Part shown: positions 14,801 through 28,190 of the stretch, piece after piece
Position numbering within the stretch: position 1 is the first letter of the stretch
How the letters are laid out: every line of letters begins with the position of its first letter
Origin: Monosporascus cannonballus
Taxonomy: Eukaryota; Ascomycota; Sordariomycetes; Xylariales
DNA length: 64,000 bases
Direction: 5' to 3'
Assembly: GCA_004154925.1 (NCBI GenBank)
Contig: QJNS01000304.1
Span: 19,401-83,400 of the forward strand
The notes under the pieces: model-generated
Seen by the model: the letters and a program-made list of their open reading frames with translations, nothing else
Database searches by the model: none
What the model was told of the DNA's origin: nothing
Program-made: the position numbers and the translations under genes

Positions 14801-16900
14801 AAAGCTTAGAGTATTAAAAGTAAATTATTTAAGAATAATATATAAAAATTATTTATTTTAAATTAATTAATTAAAAATATTATATTTGATTATTTATTAT
14901 TTTAAACAGTTAAACCGCGTTAAAGATCATTACGAAAGATATAATAAAAAGTTTTTAACGCTAATAAATCGCTTAAAAGCATAAAATATAAAATTACGTA
15001 ATATAATAGGTTTATTTAAAATTATTATTAATTACAAAAATTTAAAATATTTTATCATTATTAAAAAGTTAAATGAACGTTAAATAAAGTAATTAAAATA
15101 ATTATTTTATTTTATTTTTTATTTCGAAAACCGTACCGGCCGCTTAATATTAAGGCCGATATATTTTCGCGCAAAAAATAAGGTATGCTTATCAAAAAAG
15201 GTGATAATTAAAAAACTATACGAGAACTTTAATTAATAAAAGATAAATAATGATTAATATTACTTATAAAATATTAAAAGTATGCCGCAAATACGATAAC
15301 GGTTAATAATATTAAAACTAAAGACTATAGGTTATTTTAAAAAAAATATACATATTTTAATATTATAAAAATGTTTAAAATTTCAAAACGTAACATTAAT
15401 ATATAATAAAAATTATAACCGTGTTATTAAAATTACTACAAAAAAAACGTAATTCTTTTACAAAATGAAAATTATTAATGTTAATCGTGGAATATATTTT
15501 AAACGTTAAAGGCCTTTTTTAATTTCGGGAACGCCTTTAAATTTTAAATTAGGAGTTACTTAAAATAACGTTAATATAAAATACTTACGATTCTTATATA
15601 ATAAGCCACCTAGGTAAAAAGGTTACGATAACGGTATTTTCGAAAAATTTTTTTAGCCGGGTATATATCGTATAATAAGGGAATTTTATAAGAATTACGA
15701 CGTATACGGTTATAAGAACGTATGGAGAAATAAGAAAAAAGGGGTATTAAAATTATTTCAGATTTCCGAACGATTTTATAATAAGTTATCAATCAATTTT
15801 ATAACCGATTGACTAATTGCTTTCAAATATAATTTATATTTTTTAATAATTATAATAAACTGATTATTTAAAGTAATAATTTTAAAAACGATACATATAA
15901 TAAATATAAAAGTATATACGAAAATATTTATAAAAACATATTTAAGATTTTTATTTTTTTTAAAAGTTATTGTAAATAATAAAGGAGTTACTTAAGTTAA
16001 AAAACTTTATATTAAATTTTATGAATTAATAAAGATAAAATAACGCCTTTTTACCGCATATTACTTAAAAACCGATAATATTACAGAAAATATTATTCAA
16101 AAGGTATTAATTTATTTGCGAATTTTCGTAACGTATTTACAATAAGAATAAAATAAGTTTTTTCCGGAGGCAATATTTATAATTAATAACCGATATATGA
16201 CTTTAATAAAATTAAGTTTTTTTTATTTTACGGATATTACGTTAACCCGATTCCTTAAATAAAAAATAATTCGGCAGTTAAAAAGAATTTACGCCTAAAA
16301 ATAGAAAATTTCGTTACAAAATTACGAAAAGGTACAGAATTCGCTTAAGTTGCGATGGCGGTATCTTAGTAAACCCAGGAGAAAATAATAAATAAATATT
16401 ATTTTTCCGTCGAAAATTACGAAATTGGCGATAAAATCTAGTTCTCTCTAAAAGATATTGCCATTTTCTGGCCGTCGAAAAAGCTAAGGTAATTTTAGGC
16501 CAAATATTAAGTAATTAAAATAATCAATTTTAATATTATTAAATTAAATATATTTAAAGGGATTTTTAACCCTTTTTATAAAAATTTATTAAAGCGTATA
16601 AATTATAACCTTTTATTGTTCCAAATTAATATAAATATATAACCTCTTTTTATTATCTTTAAAAAAAATAACGAACCGGAATTTAAAATTAAAAATATCT
16701 TTTAAGTACGGATTAAAAAAGTAAAAAAAAGATTTTATACGTTAAGTTCAGATAAAATAATTAAGTTATATAAAACCGATTTAAAAGATATTCGAGAAAT
16801 TCGTAAATACGGCGGCTTTATAACAATTCGAAAAAGAATATAATAATATAACCATTAATAACGGACCTTAAATCCAACGTATTACCTAAAAGCGGACGGA
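11870..16900 (+). pseudogene. gag-pol relic of element C
   Basis: RT motifs include KAPVLFIK and, after loss of one base in an A-run, GLHFYCDYRTLN at about 14025-14100. The active site reads YMDNI at 14372-14386 (ancestrally YMDDI), followed by FIF. The integrase core is readable at about 15790-16250: SIDFITD-LIAFKYNLYYF, then IKQRLFTAYYLKTDN, which corresponds to the conserved TAYHPQTDG segment. A GDK-W-LSLKDI block near 16420-16470 is the integrase C-terminal part. A chromodomain-like segment (EPEFKIKNIF) follows at about 16675. Numerous TAA/TAG codons interrupt every frame. About 1.4 kb between this and the 3' LTR holds nothing I recognise. Confidence 0.85.
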
Positions 16901-18391
16901 TAAAAATTTAACCGAAAAATACCGGCCGGACAACGCGTAAACGTTACAAAGAATTTGAAAAAACCGCTTAAAAACAACCTTATATAATTTGCAAATAATA
17001 ATTAAAATAACGTTTCCGTTATTTACGAATAAAATATATTAAAAAGAAATTACAAGTTATAAAAATAATATGGCGGTTACGAAATTATTTAATTATTTTT
17101 TAAAAATATATAAATTTAACGCTTTATTTTACGAATTTATAATATTAACATTACGTAAGAATTACGTATTCAAAACGTACGATTATTTGGCCTTATTTAT
17201 ATAAGATTTCGATAAAACCAAGATTTTTTTTAACCGCTTAAATTACGATTATAAGGTTTTCGAAAATATTACTAATATAATAATTAACGGCTTTTAATTT
17301 AACATATAACGTAAATTAAGAAATAATGCGAAAAAAGTACGGAAATATCAGAAAAAGAATTTATATAATAAAATTTATTTTTTTTATATTTAATACGTTT
17401 TTTGTTATATTAAGCGGAGGGACCTGTAAAACCGGCAATTTAATTTATGTATAAATAATGCAAAAGCCAAGAATTAGAAGCGTAAATTTATTTCGGAACG
17501 AATAACATACGAAAATTTAAAGCGTAAACGTAAAATTTCGGCATTTACTTTTTTTTAAGTACGAATAATTATTAAGCAAAAGTTAACAGCAAGGGAATAA
17601 TATGGGAAATACGTAAAAAAAAACGAATTTACTAGGATTTCGGTAATCGTAATTAAAAATAATTTCATAAAACGCGTTAATTATTTAACCAAATTCGGAA
17701 ATATCCGTAAATTACACGGAAATTACGTTAAAAAAGTATATTAAGAAAACTAAACAAAGTACTTATTTCGGAATATTTATAATTATAATTAACGCAAATT
17801 TAATAACGGACCATTTTTTTATTTGTAATAATAAATATTTTAAAAATAATAAATAAATAACGTATAAACAAATTATATATTTTGTTAATTTAAATAAAAT
17901 ATATCCGGGTTTTTAACAAAACGAATTATATAAGTAAAATAAAGTATATTATAAATACAAGTAAGATATTCGTTTAAGCCAACGTAAATACCTAACATAC
18001 GAAAACCTTTAACGGATTCCAACTTATTAAAAGGGCTCGAAACCGTAAGAACGTCCTTTTTGCGGAATATTTTCGCGGCGTTATAACGTATTAATTAATT
18101 TTTAAGCCGTTACGGAATAATACATAAAAATATTATCATAAATGCAAATAAAAATTAATTTACCGAATTAAATTATTATTATAAAAAAGAAAAAATAAAA
18201 TAAATAAAAGCATATGCGCGTTTTTATAAATAGGTCTATTTAATGCATAATTAACCTATAGTTAACTATTTGAACTAGGCTTAATTAGGAAATCGATAAA
18301 TTTCTGAATTTCGGATTAATTAAAAGTTAAAAATTAACGCGATTATTAATTCTGTAACAAGTTAACCTCTTTTGGAAAAGGTAAGGGGTAA

Positions 18392-18572
18392 TGTAATAAG
18401 GTTATATGGAGCTTTATTATGGGGTACCGAACAAACGCCGATATCAAGCAGCATTAGCGCAACGCGTTATATGCGAACATATATAATTATATTTTTATCT
18501 TCCTTTTTTTTAGCTAAAAAATAAATTCTCATTAGCAACTGACTGCAGACCGCTTAGGTGAAGCCTTTTACA
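18392..18572 (+). repeat. 3' LTR of element C
   Basis: 181 bp, ends GGTGAAGCCTTTTACA and is directly followed by the target repeat AGTAT. Confidence 0.92.
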
Positions 18573-19707
18573 AGTATTATAAGAAAAATAATTAAAGGAT
18601 AAATTTTAACAAAAAAAATAAGATTTATTTATTACGCTAAAAATAAAACGTAACCTTAAATATTTCATAAATTAAAACGAAAACATTTAGTAATAAACTT
18701 AATTTCAAAATATTTAATCCATTTAAACTTCACAAACTTATTTCTAAAATTAATTGATCATTGTTATTATCTACAAATATAAGAATATATCCTATTTTTT
18801 AAATTTCTTTACTTAAACCAGTATTCAAAATCGCCTTATTAAAAACGGAATTAAAATTTTAAAAAGGTTTAACGAACATAAAGTCGAACGAATATTAAAT
18901 TTCAAATTAATTAAAAATAAATTTTAATACTTAGTTAAATAAGAAAAATATTTACACTAAAAAAATTCGTAGAAATTACTTAATTATTTAACAAATACGA
19001 TAAACTTAATTAAGACGTTTTACTGCCAAAATCCTGACCGATCATTTTTAATGCGGCCAAAATCGCAGATAATAACGGTTCCTCGTTTAAATCCAATTTT
19101 GCGGCGTTCTAATCGAAAAAATAAATATTTTCGCGATAACGTTTATTTCGGAAATATGTCGTACTTATTCCGCTTCCATTTCTCGTTATTCTTCCTTTGA
19201 TCTTTCTTATTTTTTTAAATTCATCCAATTTATAACTTTTTTTTAAAATAATAAAGGCTTTTTTCTGCAAAACGTTTTGTTAAAAACATAAGCATTTTAA
19301 CTGACTCAAATGTTCTATCAAATTATTTTCTACTTTACGTTATTCTTTTTACAGACATTTACATTTCTCTCTAATTTTCGCTAAAAAATTCATTTCTAGT
19401 ACGTTATAAGCCGAACGTTAATAACGAGTATAATAGCCATAGCTTGGGATATTAATTACGTAAAAGTAATCGAACTCCCTAAAACGAATATAATTCGAAT
19501 AAAAAACGACTTTCAAATTAAATTTTTTAATAAAGTCTATACGGTTATTATATGCTTCGTATTAATTCAAACAAGGTTTTCTTTTTTTAAATACGGCCTA
19601 TTATAATAAAATCAGTAAAAAGTTTCTAGAATTTTTTCTAACAAATAAAAAAACGGCTATTTACGGTTCTTATCTTTAGGATAAAAATTGTTGGAAAAAG
19701 GATATAA

Positions 19708-20483
19708 TATTATAAGAACAAAAGTTCTTATTTTAAGGGAATTAATGTTATGACCCAACAAGTTACGACCTCGAAAACGGTCGCAATAAATGACTAAGCT
19801 ATGTGGGTCCAGTCACGTGATGGCTCGACGGGATCGATTGTAAAGCCTGTAAAGCCTGTAAAGCTAGGCTCGACGAGATAAAAAAATTAAAATATAAAAC
19901 ATTTATTATTTCCATAATTTAAATAACTTTAGCTTGTAATATTTATTAATACTAATCGTTAATAATACGCTTTTGCGCCTTTAGAATTAAAAAACGTAAC
20001 TAAGTTATTTTATTGCTATATAGTGCTACGATATTCCTGCTAACATAAACCCGTACGATTAAGGTTTAATAGTTGGTTAAACCGCTTAGCCGTTACAATT
20101 AATTTTGAAAGTTTAGCGTAAACCTTTTACGGCTGAATATCGGGTAAAAGTTTTTGGCTTAATTAATATAATCTAAATAATTTAATAAATTGATTAAATT
20201 ATATAAATTTTATAAATCTCTAATATATTTACTTTAAGGCATTAAGATATATAATAAACCTAAATTTTATATAAATAGCACTTATTTTGTTTTATTCCTT
20301 AGCTATTAATTTAAGCTTTTAGTTAAAAGGTAATTGTACCGTTTTTTAATCAAAGGAAAAGTTTTTAAATTTTTTTAACAAATAAACCACTAAATTATTT
20401 CTCATCTTATTGTTACCTATAAATCAAAACCCTTTTCGGATACTGCTTATACCTCCAGGTGGATGTATAATAGGTTCGTTATA
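19708..20483 (+). repeat. 3' LTR of B4, split by a solo LTR
   Basis: The left piece 19708-19745 matches the start of the B1 LTR (CAAGAAC...GTTCTTG). The right piece 20103-20483 matches its remainder, including the near-unmutated block GATACTGCTTATACCTCCAG. The break is filled by the A-type solo LTR at 19746. Confidence 0.85.
19746..20097 (+). mobile_element. A-type solo LTR, TSD ATTAA
   Basis: Begins TGTTATGACCC and ends GCTTAGCCGTTACA. The 5-bp repeats ATTAA at 19741-19745 and 20098-20102 flank it. Its 3' half matches the element A LTR, but its 5' half is a different sequence that contains three tandem TGTAAAGCC-type 9-mers near 19840-19866. Confidence 0.9.
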
Positions 20484-23400
20484 GTTTTGCTGAAATAGTA
20501 AAGTTACAGTAATTTTTTTTCGAATATAATTTTATATTATAATTCGAATACCTTGAAAATATGTTTTAGAAAAGTGTCATTTTCTCGATATTAGTGTTTT
20601 TTAAATATGGTAAAAGAAAATTCGCTAATGTATAAAGAACTACGAAAATATCATCGTAATGTACTGTTATTATTAAGACGTTATATAAAAGAAATTTGAT
20701 TTTTAAATTTATAGTAATCAAATTCCGTATTTTATTTAAAATTAATAGTAAGATAAGTTTCTGTAATGCTTTTTTGTATTTGTTTTTTAAAAAAAGTAAA
20801 TATATTAAAATTTATTAAACGTTTATAACTTCGTAGATTTTTATATAAATAATATTTAGTTAAATTTTATAATAGATTAGACCATTTGAATATAGGTTAT
20901 AAATATAGCTCGTATTGTTATAATTTAGCGCAAACCTAAATATCTTTTTATATAATACTAAAAAAACATATAGTTAATTTTATTAAATCTTTTTCAAGGT
21001 TTAGCTCTTTGTATAAAATGTCGGCCTTATCGTTTTTTAAACACTTTTTATAAATAATACTCAAATTTAAATACGTTATATTTTCCATATTATATTTATA
21101 GTTTTCTAAATATTAAAGGCGTAAAAAAGATTTCTATTACGTATGAATCTTACTTTAAGAAACCTTTCGTTAAGGAAATATTTGAGTATTCGTAGTACCA
21201 AAATAACAACTAGAACCTTTTATCGAAAGCAACCTAATTAAAATATATTCTTTTTAATTTGCAAGACTATTATGTAATAAATGAAAATTACCTTAATTAT
21301 TTCGTTATTCAAGAATTGCGCTTAATATATTATTTCAAACTTCGAGTTTTAATTTCATAGAATGTTTTAAATTATACATCATTACTAATAGCTTATTAAT
21401 AATTCCACTTTTATTTTTTTTAAAATACTTATATTGTCTATAACGCTTATTAAATTCTGTTTATAAAAGTAATTAAAACTATTATTAGTTTATTAAAGTT
21501 TTTGATAAAGTTTTTATTATTATTAACAAATTCGAAATATACATATACTTTTTTAATTATAATTAACGATGGTTATTGTATAATTATATCGAGGTTTGCG
21601 AGATTTATTTTAATGTGTATTAAATTCACAACATCTTTTAATTATTTTAGTTTTTAGATATATAATTAATATTTTTGCGTTAATTAGTAATTTAACATTT
21701 TAATAGGATTAAAGACCTTTACCAACATATTACGTATATAGTCTGTTTATTTTCGAAAAAACAGGAATATCGTAGAAGTAATATACGACACAAATATTAA
21801 AGTACTTTTGTAATATATAGTTTATTATTTATTAACATTTATTAATACGTTCGTAATATTTCTTAATATGATTAAATATTTAAATAACGTTTCTTCGTTT
21901 TCAAAATATTTTTTATCCGTATTTCTTCTTAATTCTGATAAAGTTTTATTCGTTTTTAAAATCGAGTATAGTAAATTACTTAAATTTATAAAAGCAATCT
22001 TTTATTTCAATAGTTAAATATGACGGCGTTAAATCCTTAATCGAAATATCGTTTAATTAATAATAATCGATTGTAAATCGTGACTTTTTATTTTTTTTCA
22101 AATAGAGAAAATATATAGATATTTCATAAGGGACGTTAAAAATCGATTTGAATTTGTTTGTAATTAATCTTTTAAAATGTTTTTGAAAAACGTATAATTC
22201 GATTTTATTTAGATTATAAATAAGGTAAAATTTAATTAATAATCCTTTTTTAAATTTATTTCATAATATATTTGTTAAAGTTTTATAATTTCGTATTGAA
22301 TTTGGTTTTAATCTTTTTTTCTATTTATAGTATTATAATAATATATATATATTAATGTCTTTAATTTTTCGCATTATTATTATAAGTCGTTATTTAATTA
22401 TTTAAAATTTGCTTTCATAATAACAAAAAGATTTTACACTTTCTTAATATTTAATTCTTTTATATTTAAATTTTTAAATAATCCGGTAATTATCGTAGTT
22501 TTATTGCTGTATTTATGGTTATTTTTGATCGAATATTAAATTTGCTTTTTATTATTTAGTTATCGATAAGCTATAAAGCGAATTTTGTATAGCTAGGTTT
22601 TAATCAATTACTCTATTATATTAATATAACTACGTTTTTTGTTAACTTATATCGTAATCTCTCAACAATACTACATGAAAAATAATTTTCTGCCATTATT
22701 TTTCACTCTAAATCGCGAACAAAATAATTTTATATATAAATATTTCGTTGAACTAGAAGGATATATTATTTTTATCTCTTTTATAATATAAACGCTGTTT
22801 ATATATTTTTATATTAATTTCAATTGATTTACTTTATTTAGTATACTATAATATCTATATAAACTTTCTTAATTTACTAGTAGTATCTATTACTTTATTT
22901 CAATTCGTATATTCAAAATAATTAGATTATTAACGGTTTTTATCCCCGTGTTTAACGCTTTTTATAAAAATCTCCCCCAATTTCTTTAGGTTTTATTATT
23001 TTGAAGCTTTTGTATTAGTAATTTTTGGTTTTCAAAATGTTTTCAAGTTTATTAAATCGTTTTTAAGCTTCTTTTTAAGATCTATTTAATTGGTTTATTT
23101 ATCGCTTTTGTCGCTTTATTTAAGCTTAAATTATAGTACTTTCTTTTCGTTTTTTTCCTGGTTTTAGGTTTAATTAACCATGGATTTTCTATTTATTTTA
23201 TTCCCTTTTATTGTATTGTATATATATCGTCTTTTTATAGATCTCGAGAAAAGATTTGACTTCTCTTTCGTTAACAATTATTTTTATTTTTTAAGTCGAT
23301 AGTGAGCAATACTTATATATAAATATCGGTAATAACCTTTTATTAATGCTTTTATTGTTTTCTAGATAAACTGTATTTCGATTAGTAATTATATTATTTA

Positions 23401-24231
23401 TAGCAGTATATCGAGTTTTCTATAAATATTACCTTTTTTGACCAACCTACTAGGGTTATCTCTTAGTCTTTTTGATTTTGTAAAGTGATTGTTCAAAGAC
23501 ATCGATATTATCATATCTTATTTTTTAAAGCAAATCGAATTGTTTTTAATATATGCGTATTATGCGTTAAGAAATCGTCTTTTTTTATTTCTATTAGAAT
23601 TAATATCCTGTTGGAATATAATAAATAATATGGAATTTACTATTACGATTTAGTATTTCGAAGTAAATACTTTTGATTTATATTTATTATGTTTCTAACT
23701 GTTTTGAAATGCATTTTGTAATTATTTAACAAATTGCTAAGTTAGTGATTTTGGTTGTTTAAATATAATAATCCGGATAAAATATTTTATTGTTGGAATA
23801 TATTAGTAATTGAGTTAGCCGTTTTTATTATTTTCAAATTATTCTTTAGATATAGTAATTTCTTTTTTTTTCTAAAACTTCTCAAGTGCTTTTTATTATT
23901 TTATTTTATATCCCATTCTGCTAAAATTAAAGCATTTAATATAATTTTAGTATTTTTAAAATAATTGCTAAGTTTATTAATTCTAGTACATTACTACAAG
24001 ATATGTTGTTGCTGTTATTATTATATCGAAATGCATTAACATTATTTATATTTTGTAATTTATTATAAGCTTTAACTTCGGAGATTCGAATCTTTTAACA
24101 TGTATTATTGATTATTTATTTTAACGGTTATTACAATGTAATTATTAAACGCTTAAATTGATTTATCTTAAAAGAGTTTCTTTAAATATCCCTTTTAAAG
24201 TTATCGAAAAGCTTAGTGAAGTGGGGCGGGG
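20484..24231 (-). pseudogene. Degraded Ty3/gypsy pol relic 'D' (minus strand)
   Basis: No LTR pair is visible. Read on the minus strand, RT landmarks are recognisable despite heavy decay. LFKYLIILRNITNVLINV at about 21836-21893 aligns with the family block LFEYLVMPFGLTNAPATFQ. YYFYDIPVFSK at about 21755-21783 aligns with VYLDDILIFSK. FEFVNNNKNFIKNFNKLI near 21500-21560 corresponds to the conserved segment (NFYRRFI-NFS) after the RT. Gag and protease would lie at higher coordinates, 22400-24200, but I cannot pick them out. Ends are approximate. It is older or more divergent than elements A-C. Confidence 0.6.
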
Positions 24232-24446
24232 TGTTACACCCATGGTCAGGCTCGGCTGATCAGAAAGTCCGAGCTTCGCATGTATATTAAGAAGTTCTTT
24301 TTCGCCATGGGTTCAACCCCTAGGCATCTTCGGCCACCATCACCACTCAGCATGTTTTCTACCACTTCAGTCATCGAGGTTCAACACCAGCAATACAGTC
24401 AGATTAAGTTCTTCATTTTTCGACAATCCCATTCCGTACCGTGACA
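24232..24446 (+). repeat. LTR-like GC-normal patch
   Basis: A purine tract (GAAGTGGGGCGGGG) is directly followed by TGTTACACCC, the arrangement of a polypurine tract joined to a 3' LTR. The stretch is not RIP-mutated and could end at CCGTGACA (24446). No second copy is present in the window, so LTR identity is unproven. A 45-codon frame from an ATG at 24315 lies in it and is not enough to call a gene. Confidence 0.3.
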
Positions 24447-25459
24447 TAAAATGGTTATCCGCACTGATCAAGATCAATTCTCCCAACCCCAGTTCATTAG
24501 CTATAAATATTTCTTACTGTTAATTTTGTTTTAAACCTAAGTAAATTAAAGATATTATTGTAATAACATAGAAATTCCTTTCATCACAACTTATTAAATT
24601 AAATTTCGGCATTCATTTTTTTGTTTATTATTTCCAATACTGTTTTTAAACTGTGTTCAAATTTTCGTAACTATTATAAATTTTTATTTTTTAAGTTCAT
24701 TATTTTGAGAATAAAGTTATACGCTACTTTTAATATCGGCTTGAACGAAATAATCGTATTTTTAATAAACTTTTTTATTATAGACTTTATTAATAAAATA
24801 ACAATTATTTGTTAATTTAAGAAATATTTAAAGTATGTTCCGTATTATATTAGAAAGAATTATAGTTTTATCGAAATTCTATTAAATGATTTTTAGTTAG
24901 GAGGTTCTGAAACTTTTTTTATTTTTTTGTCAAATTTTAACTTAGTCTATTAAACTGCTCGTATTGGTTTTCTTGAAATAAAAACTTTGAATTTCCGTTT
25001 ATTTTAGCCTTTGTAAGCCTTTTTTTATTACTCAGAAAGGTTATTCTTTTATTATTTTCGAATTAGTTAAGCTAGTTAGTTAGTTAATCTAGGTTTGAAA
25101 ATACCGTTTCGATATAAAAATAAGTCGTTTTCTTTTTTTCTTTTATTTTTAAAAATATTTATAGTTTTTTTAAGAAGATAAAAGATTAATTTAGTTTTAT
25201 TTTACTAATTAGTAAGTAATAGATTAAAAGTATTGAGTAAAGATTAATAGTATTGTTAAGTAAAAGCTAATAATATATAATTGTTGAAAGATTTCATTAA
25301 TTGTTAACTTTTAATTATATAAAGTACATATATAAAAATATCATAAAGATTTAAATAATACATAATCTTAATTATATTTTATAAAAATAAAAGTTTTGTA
25401 AATAATAAATATATATATTTATTTTAATTAATTAATTTACAATTATGATAGATAAAATC
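24447..25459. other. AT-rich DNA, nothing recognised
   Basis: Strongly AT-rich with no convincing reading frame, LTR or RNA gene. Probably decayed repeat sequence. Confidence 0.5.
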
Positions 25460-25610
25460 GAACTTATTGATGTATTACTCATAAATTAATAATCTGACTT
25501 TTTACCTTATTATTTATAAAATGATAGTCTGTTACGTTGTTCGATTTACCTAGTTTTTGCTATTTCTGTTACGACCGTTTTTAAAGGCCGTAGTTCATTA
25601 GGTCGTAATA
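25460..25610 (-). repeat. Truncated LTR fragment (minus orientation)
   Basis: Matches the terminal part of the solo LTR at 25941-26255, including TTTCTGTTACGACCGTTT and the end GGTCGTAATA. The other half of the LTR is missing. Confidence 0.6.
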
Positions 25611-25935
25611 TTCGCTAAGTATGCTATAGTATATTAAGTAGGAGAAAGCGACCTTTTAATTGAAATATATATGCTCTACTTTTAAGTTATAAAAAAGTAC
25701 TAATATTGTAAATACATAATTAGAAAAACATTATTAAAATTATAATAGTTTTATAAGTAATAAAAACGTATAAAAAAGTGTATATAATAAATTGTTATAC
25801 TTGCACTATGTCGCTATGCTATTAAAGCAAAAGATCAATGAAATAAACGCAAATGTAATAATTATCTAGGCGCTTTCAGCTTTATATATACTGGAAGTCT
25901 ATTACGAGTAACTAGGCCGTAGTATAAATACTTAG
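25611..25935. other. AT-rich spacer between LTR fragments
   Basis: No gene or repeat is recognised in this stretch apart from the base composition shared with the isochore. Confidence 0.45.
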
Positions 25936-25940
25936 CTAAG

Positions 25941-26255
25941 TGTGACGGCTAAGAGTTTAACGAACTATTAAAGCTAAGTCGTACGGGTTTATATTGGCAG
26001 AAATATCGTAAGATTTTGAGCAATGGATATAGCAACTAGTTGCCCTTCGTAATACTAAAAATATTTTGGATAACGAAGTTTTATTGCAAACTGTTCTTAT
26101 TTAACTATGGACATAACGAACGTATATATCTTAATCTGGCTTATTGGCTTACTAGCAGTAAGTTGGCAATTCGTTATATAATCTGACTTCCTTGGTCTTT
26201 TTAGCTGTTTCTGTTACGACCGTTTCTGGAGGCCGTGGCTTATTAGAACGTAATA
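25941..26255 (-). mobile_element. Solo LTR, minus strand, TSD CTAAG
   Basis: 315 bp starting TGTGACGGCTAAG and ending AACGTAATA, with CTAAG at 25936-25940 and 26256-26260. Reverse-complemented, it shares its 3' half with the element A LTR (TATCGT, AGTTGG-type segments) but has its own 5' half. Confidence 0.88.
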
Positions 26256-26289
26256 CTAAGGCTAAATTAATGAAAGTTATATAGTAATT

Positions 26290-26290
<1 letters not shown>

Positions 26291-26375
<85 letters not shown>
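26291..26375. repeat. (TAA)n microsatellite
   Basis: About 28 uninterrupted TAA units, starting 36 bp after the end of the solo LTR at 26255. Confidence 0.98.
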
Positions 26376-26376
<1 letters not shown>

Positions 26377-28190
26377 CATTGCACAAACAAATGGAATCTA
26401 TTAATATATTCAATATTTTTGAAATAAGTTTAATTAATTTTTTTAATAATTATTTTAAGTAAAAAGAAATCCAGACGTTAATTTTAAAGCTGTTGATTGT
26501 ATACACGAAATCGCCGTATATATATTAAAAACCCGATTTAACTATATTTATTTTAAAGAGATATTATTTTAAATTTGCAAACGTTAAGATTAATCGAAAA
26601 AGAACTTAATTATAGATTAAAATTTGAAGTTAAATACACGAAATTGTTTTACAAGGTTTTAATGTTTTTTTAAATTAACGAGTTTATTATTTATTTACTG
26701 TATTATAAAACACGTTGAAATTATTAAGCGTTAAAATGCGTTATAAAGAAAAAAAAGACCTTTCGCTTAATCTTATCAAAAATGCACTTTTGAAAGTTTT
26801 TATACTATAATATAAAAATGTTTAAAAAATACTGCATATTCATTTAAATTCGAATTATAAACTATAATGTTCTAAAAAAGAATATTAATAATTTCGATAA
26901 AACGAACTGCTTAATAGAGTTTTTAACAATAAAACATACAATAATTTTTGATATTACAAAAGATAAAAAGTATTTAAAGAATTTAAAAAAGTAAGTTAAT
27001 AAAGTATCATTATATAAGTTATTAGTTTTTTAAAATATGTTTATATTTATTTTTATTATGAAAAGAAAACATTACTCTTGTATTTATTAACGATATATTT
27101 GTTAAAAAAATAAATGAAAACTCTCTTTAAATAATAACAATAATGAGCGGTAAAGAATTTAAACTAAAATTTAATCAATCTTTTATAAACAAACTGAAAA
27201 CGATGCGAAATAATAAAAATATTTTTATTCTATTTGTAATAGTGAAAATATATATAAATAAACAAATTTAGATAAAGATTTACGTGGATAACAACTATGT
27301 TGCAATTTATATATTTTTATATCAGTTATTCTTTTTATATTTATCGTATTTTATATTTCATTTAAAACGTATTTGGTTATTTTATATAAAGAGTGTAATA
27401 TAATTTTATTATATTTATATCGTTAAAAAAGAAAAAAAAACATTTGTTATTGGCTTTTATAATAGGTTCAAAATTACTATCTTGTTCGATAATATTTAAT
27501 GCTGCTTTGTTAAAATTTAGTTTTTTTATTTCATTTTAATATAGTTTTTTTCGATATAGAAGTTTTTAAATTATATTTATAATAGCGATCTTGCTTTTTA
27601 TTTTTCTCCACATTTACTTAATAAAAACCTTTCAAAATAACTTTTTTAAAAAACGTTATTTTCTAACATAAGGTTAAAGATTATTAACTAAATTCGCCGG
27701 CAAAAATATTTAAATCGGTTAATTGTTTTACGAAAAATATTGTAGTATTCGTATAAAAACCTTTTCTTAAAAAACCGGTTAAATTACGTAAAAGAATGAT
27801 ATTTTAAGTATATATTAAATAATGGAAAATAAACATTTTTTTAAAATAATATTTTAATTATATAAAATAATAATAAAAGTGTAAATAAAAATATTTAAAA
27901 GAGTTATTTATAAAAAATAAAATCAAAAAATATAACGTTTATAATAAGTCCCGTCAAAATGTTTGTATATACAAAATAAGGTATAAGTATATTTTATGAA
28001 AAACAAATTCCATTATTTTTTGATTATATTATTATTATATTATTTCAATTTATAATTACGTTTTGTTAAAAATTATTGCATTTATTAATATATCCCATTG
28101 GTTAATATAATATATTAATAATTATGCTAATGTTAAGGTAATTAAAGGTGTTAGTTTACCTTTGCGTATTGTGGGAATAGTTATTGTTTG
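26376..28190. other. AT-rich decayed DNA, left border of island 1
   Basis: No intact frame, LTR end or RNA gene recognised. Short Lys/Asn-rich frames are what AT-rich DNA yields by chance. Composition changes abruptly to GC-normal at about 28140-28200. Confidence 0.5.

Larger units (their letters stand above)
11641..18572 (+). mobile_element. Ty3/gypsy element C, complete with TSD AGTAT
   Basis: LTRs at 11641-11826 and 18392-18572 begin TGTGATGGGG / TGTAATAAGG and end CTTTTATA / CTTTTACA. Direct repeats AGTAT at 11636-11640 and 18573-18577 flank it. The element B4 sequence on both sides is continuous when compared with B1 near 55780, which proves a nested insertion. A polypurine tract (GGAAAAGGTAAGGGG) lies at 18374-18391. 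Confidence 0.93.
6600..19300 (+). pseudogene. gag-pol relic of B4 (interrupted by element C)
   Basis: A short open stretch at 7478-7774 is the C-terminal part of Gag. It is Lys-rich and ends with a zinc knuckle at 7691-7732 whose first two Cys are kept, while the His and the last Cys codons read TAT (Tyr). Pol resumes with the RT block GLYEYKVMLMGL at about 9645-9690. The catalytic YLDDI has become YLNYI at 9753-9767 by G-to-A changes at both Asp codons, so this copy would be catalytically dead even without its stops. Integrase-like sequence lies at about 11080-11420. Element C interrupts shortly after it, and the C-terminal pol/chromodomain region resumes at 18573 (relic of EYKIKRIL near 18885). 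Confidence 0.85.
6538..20483 (+). mobile_element. Family B Ty3/gypsy element B4, host of three nested insertions
   Basis: Collinear with the complete B1 copy (50068-57357) from its first internal bases (TTAATAG-CGAC-AATAATTTA) to the end of the 3' LTR. It is split by element C (11641-18572) and by a solo LTR (19746-20097). Its 5' LTR should lie left of element A, beyond the window. The 3' LTR is 19708-19745 plus 20103-20483 and ends GGTTCGTTATA (GTTACA before RIP). Confidence 0.87.
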
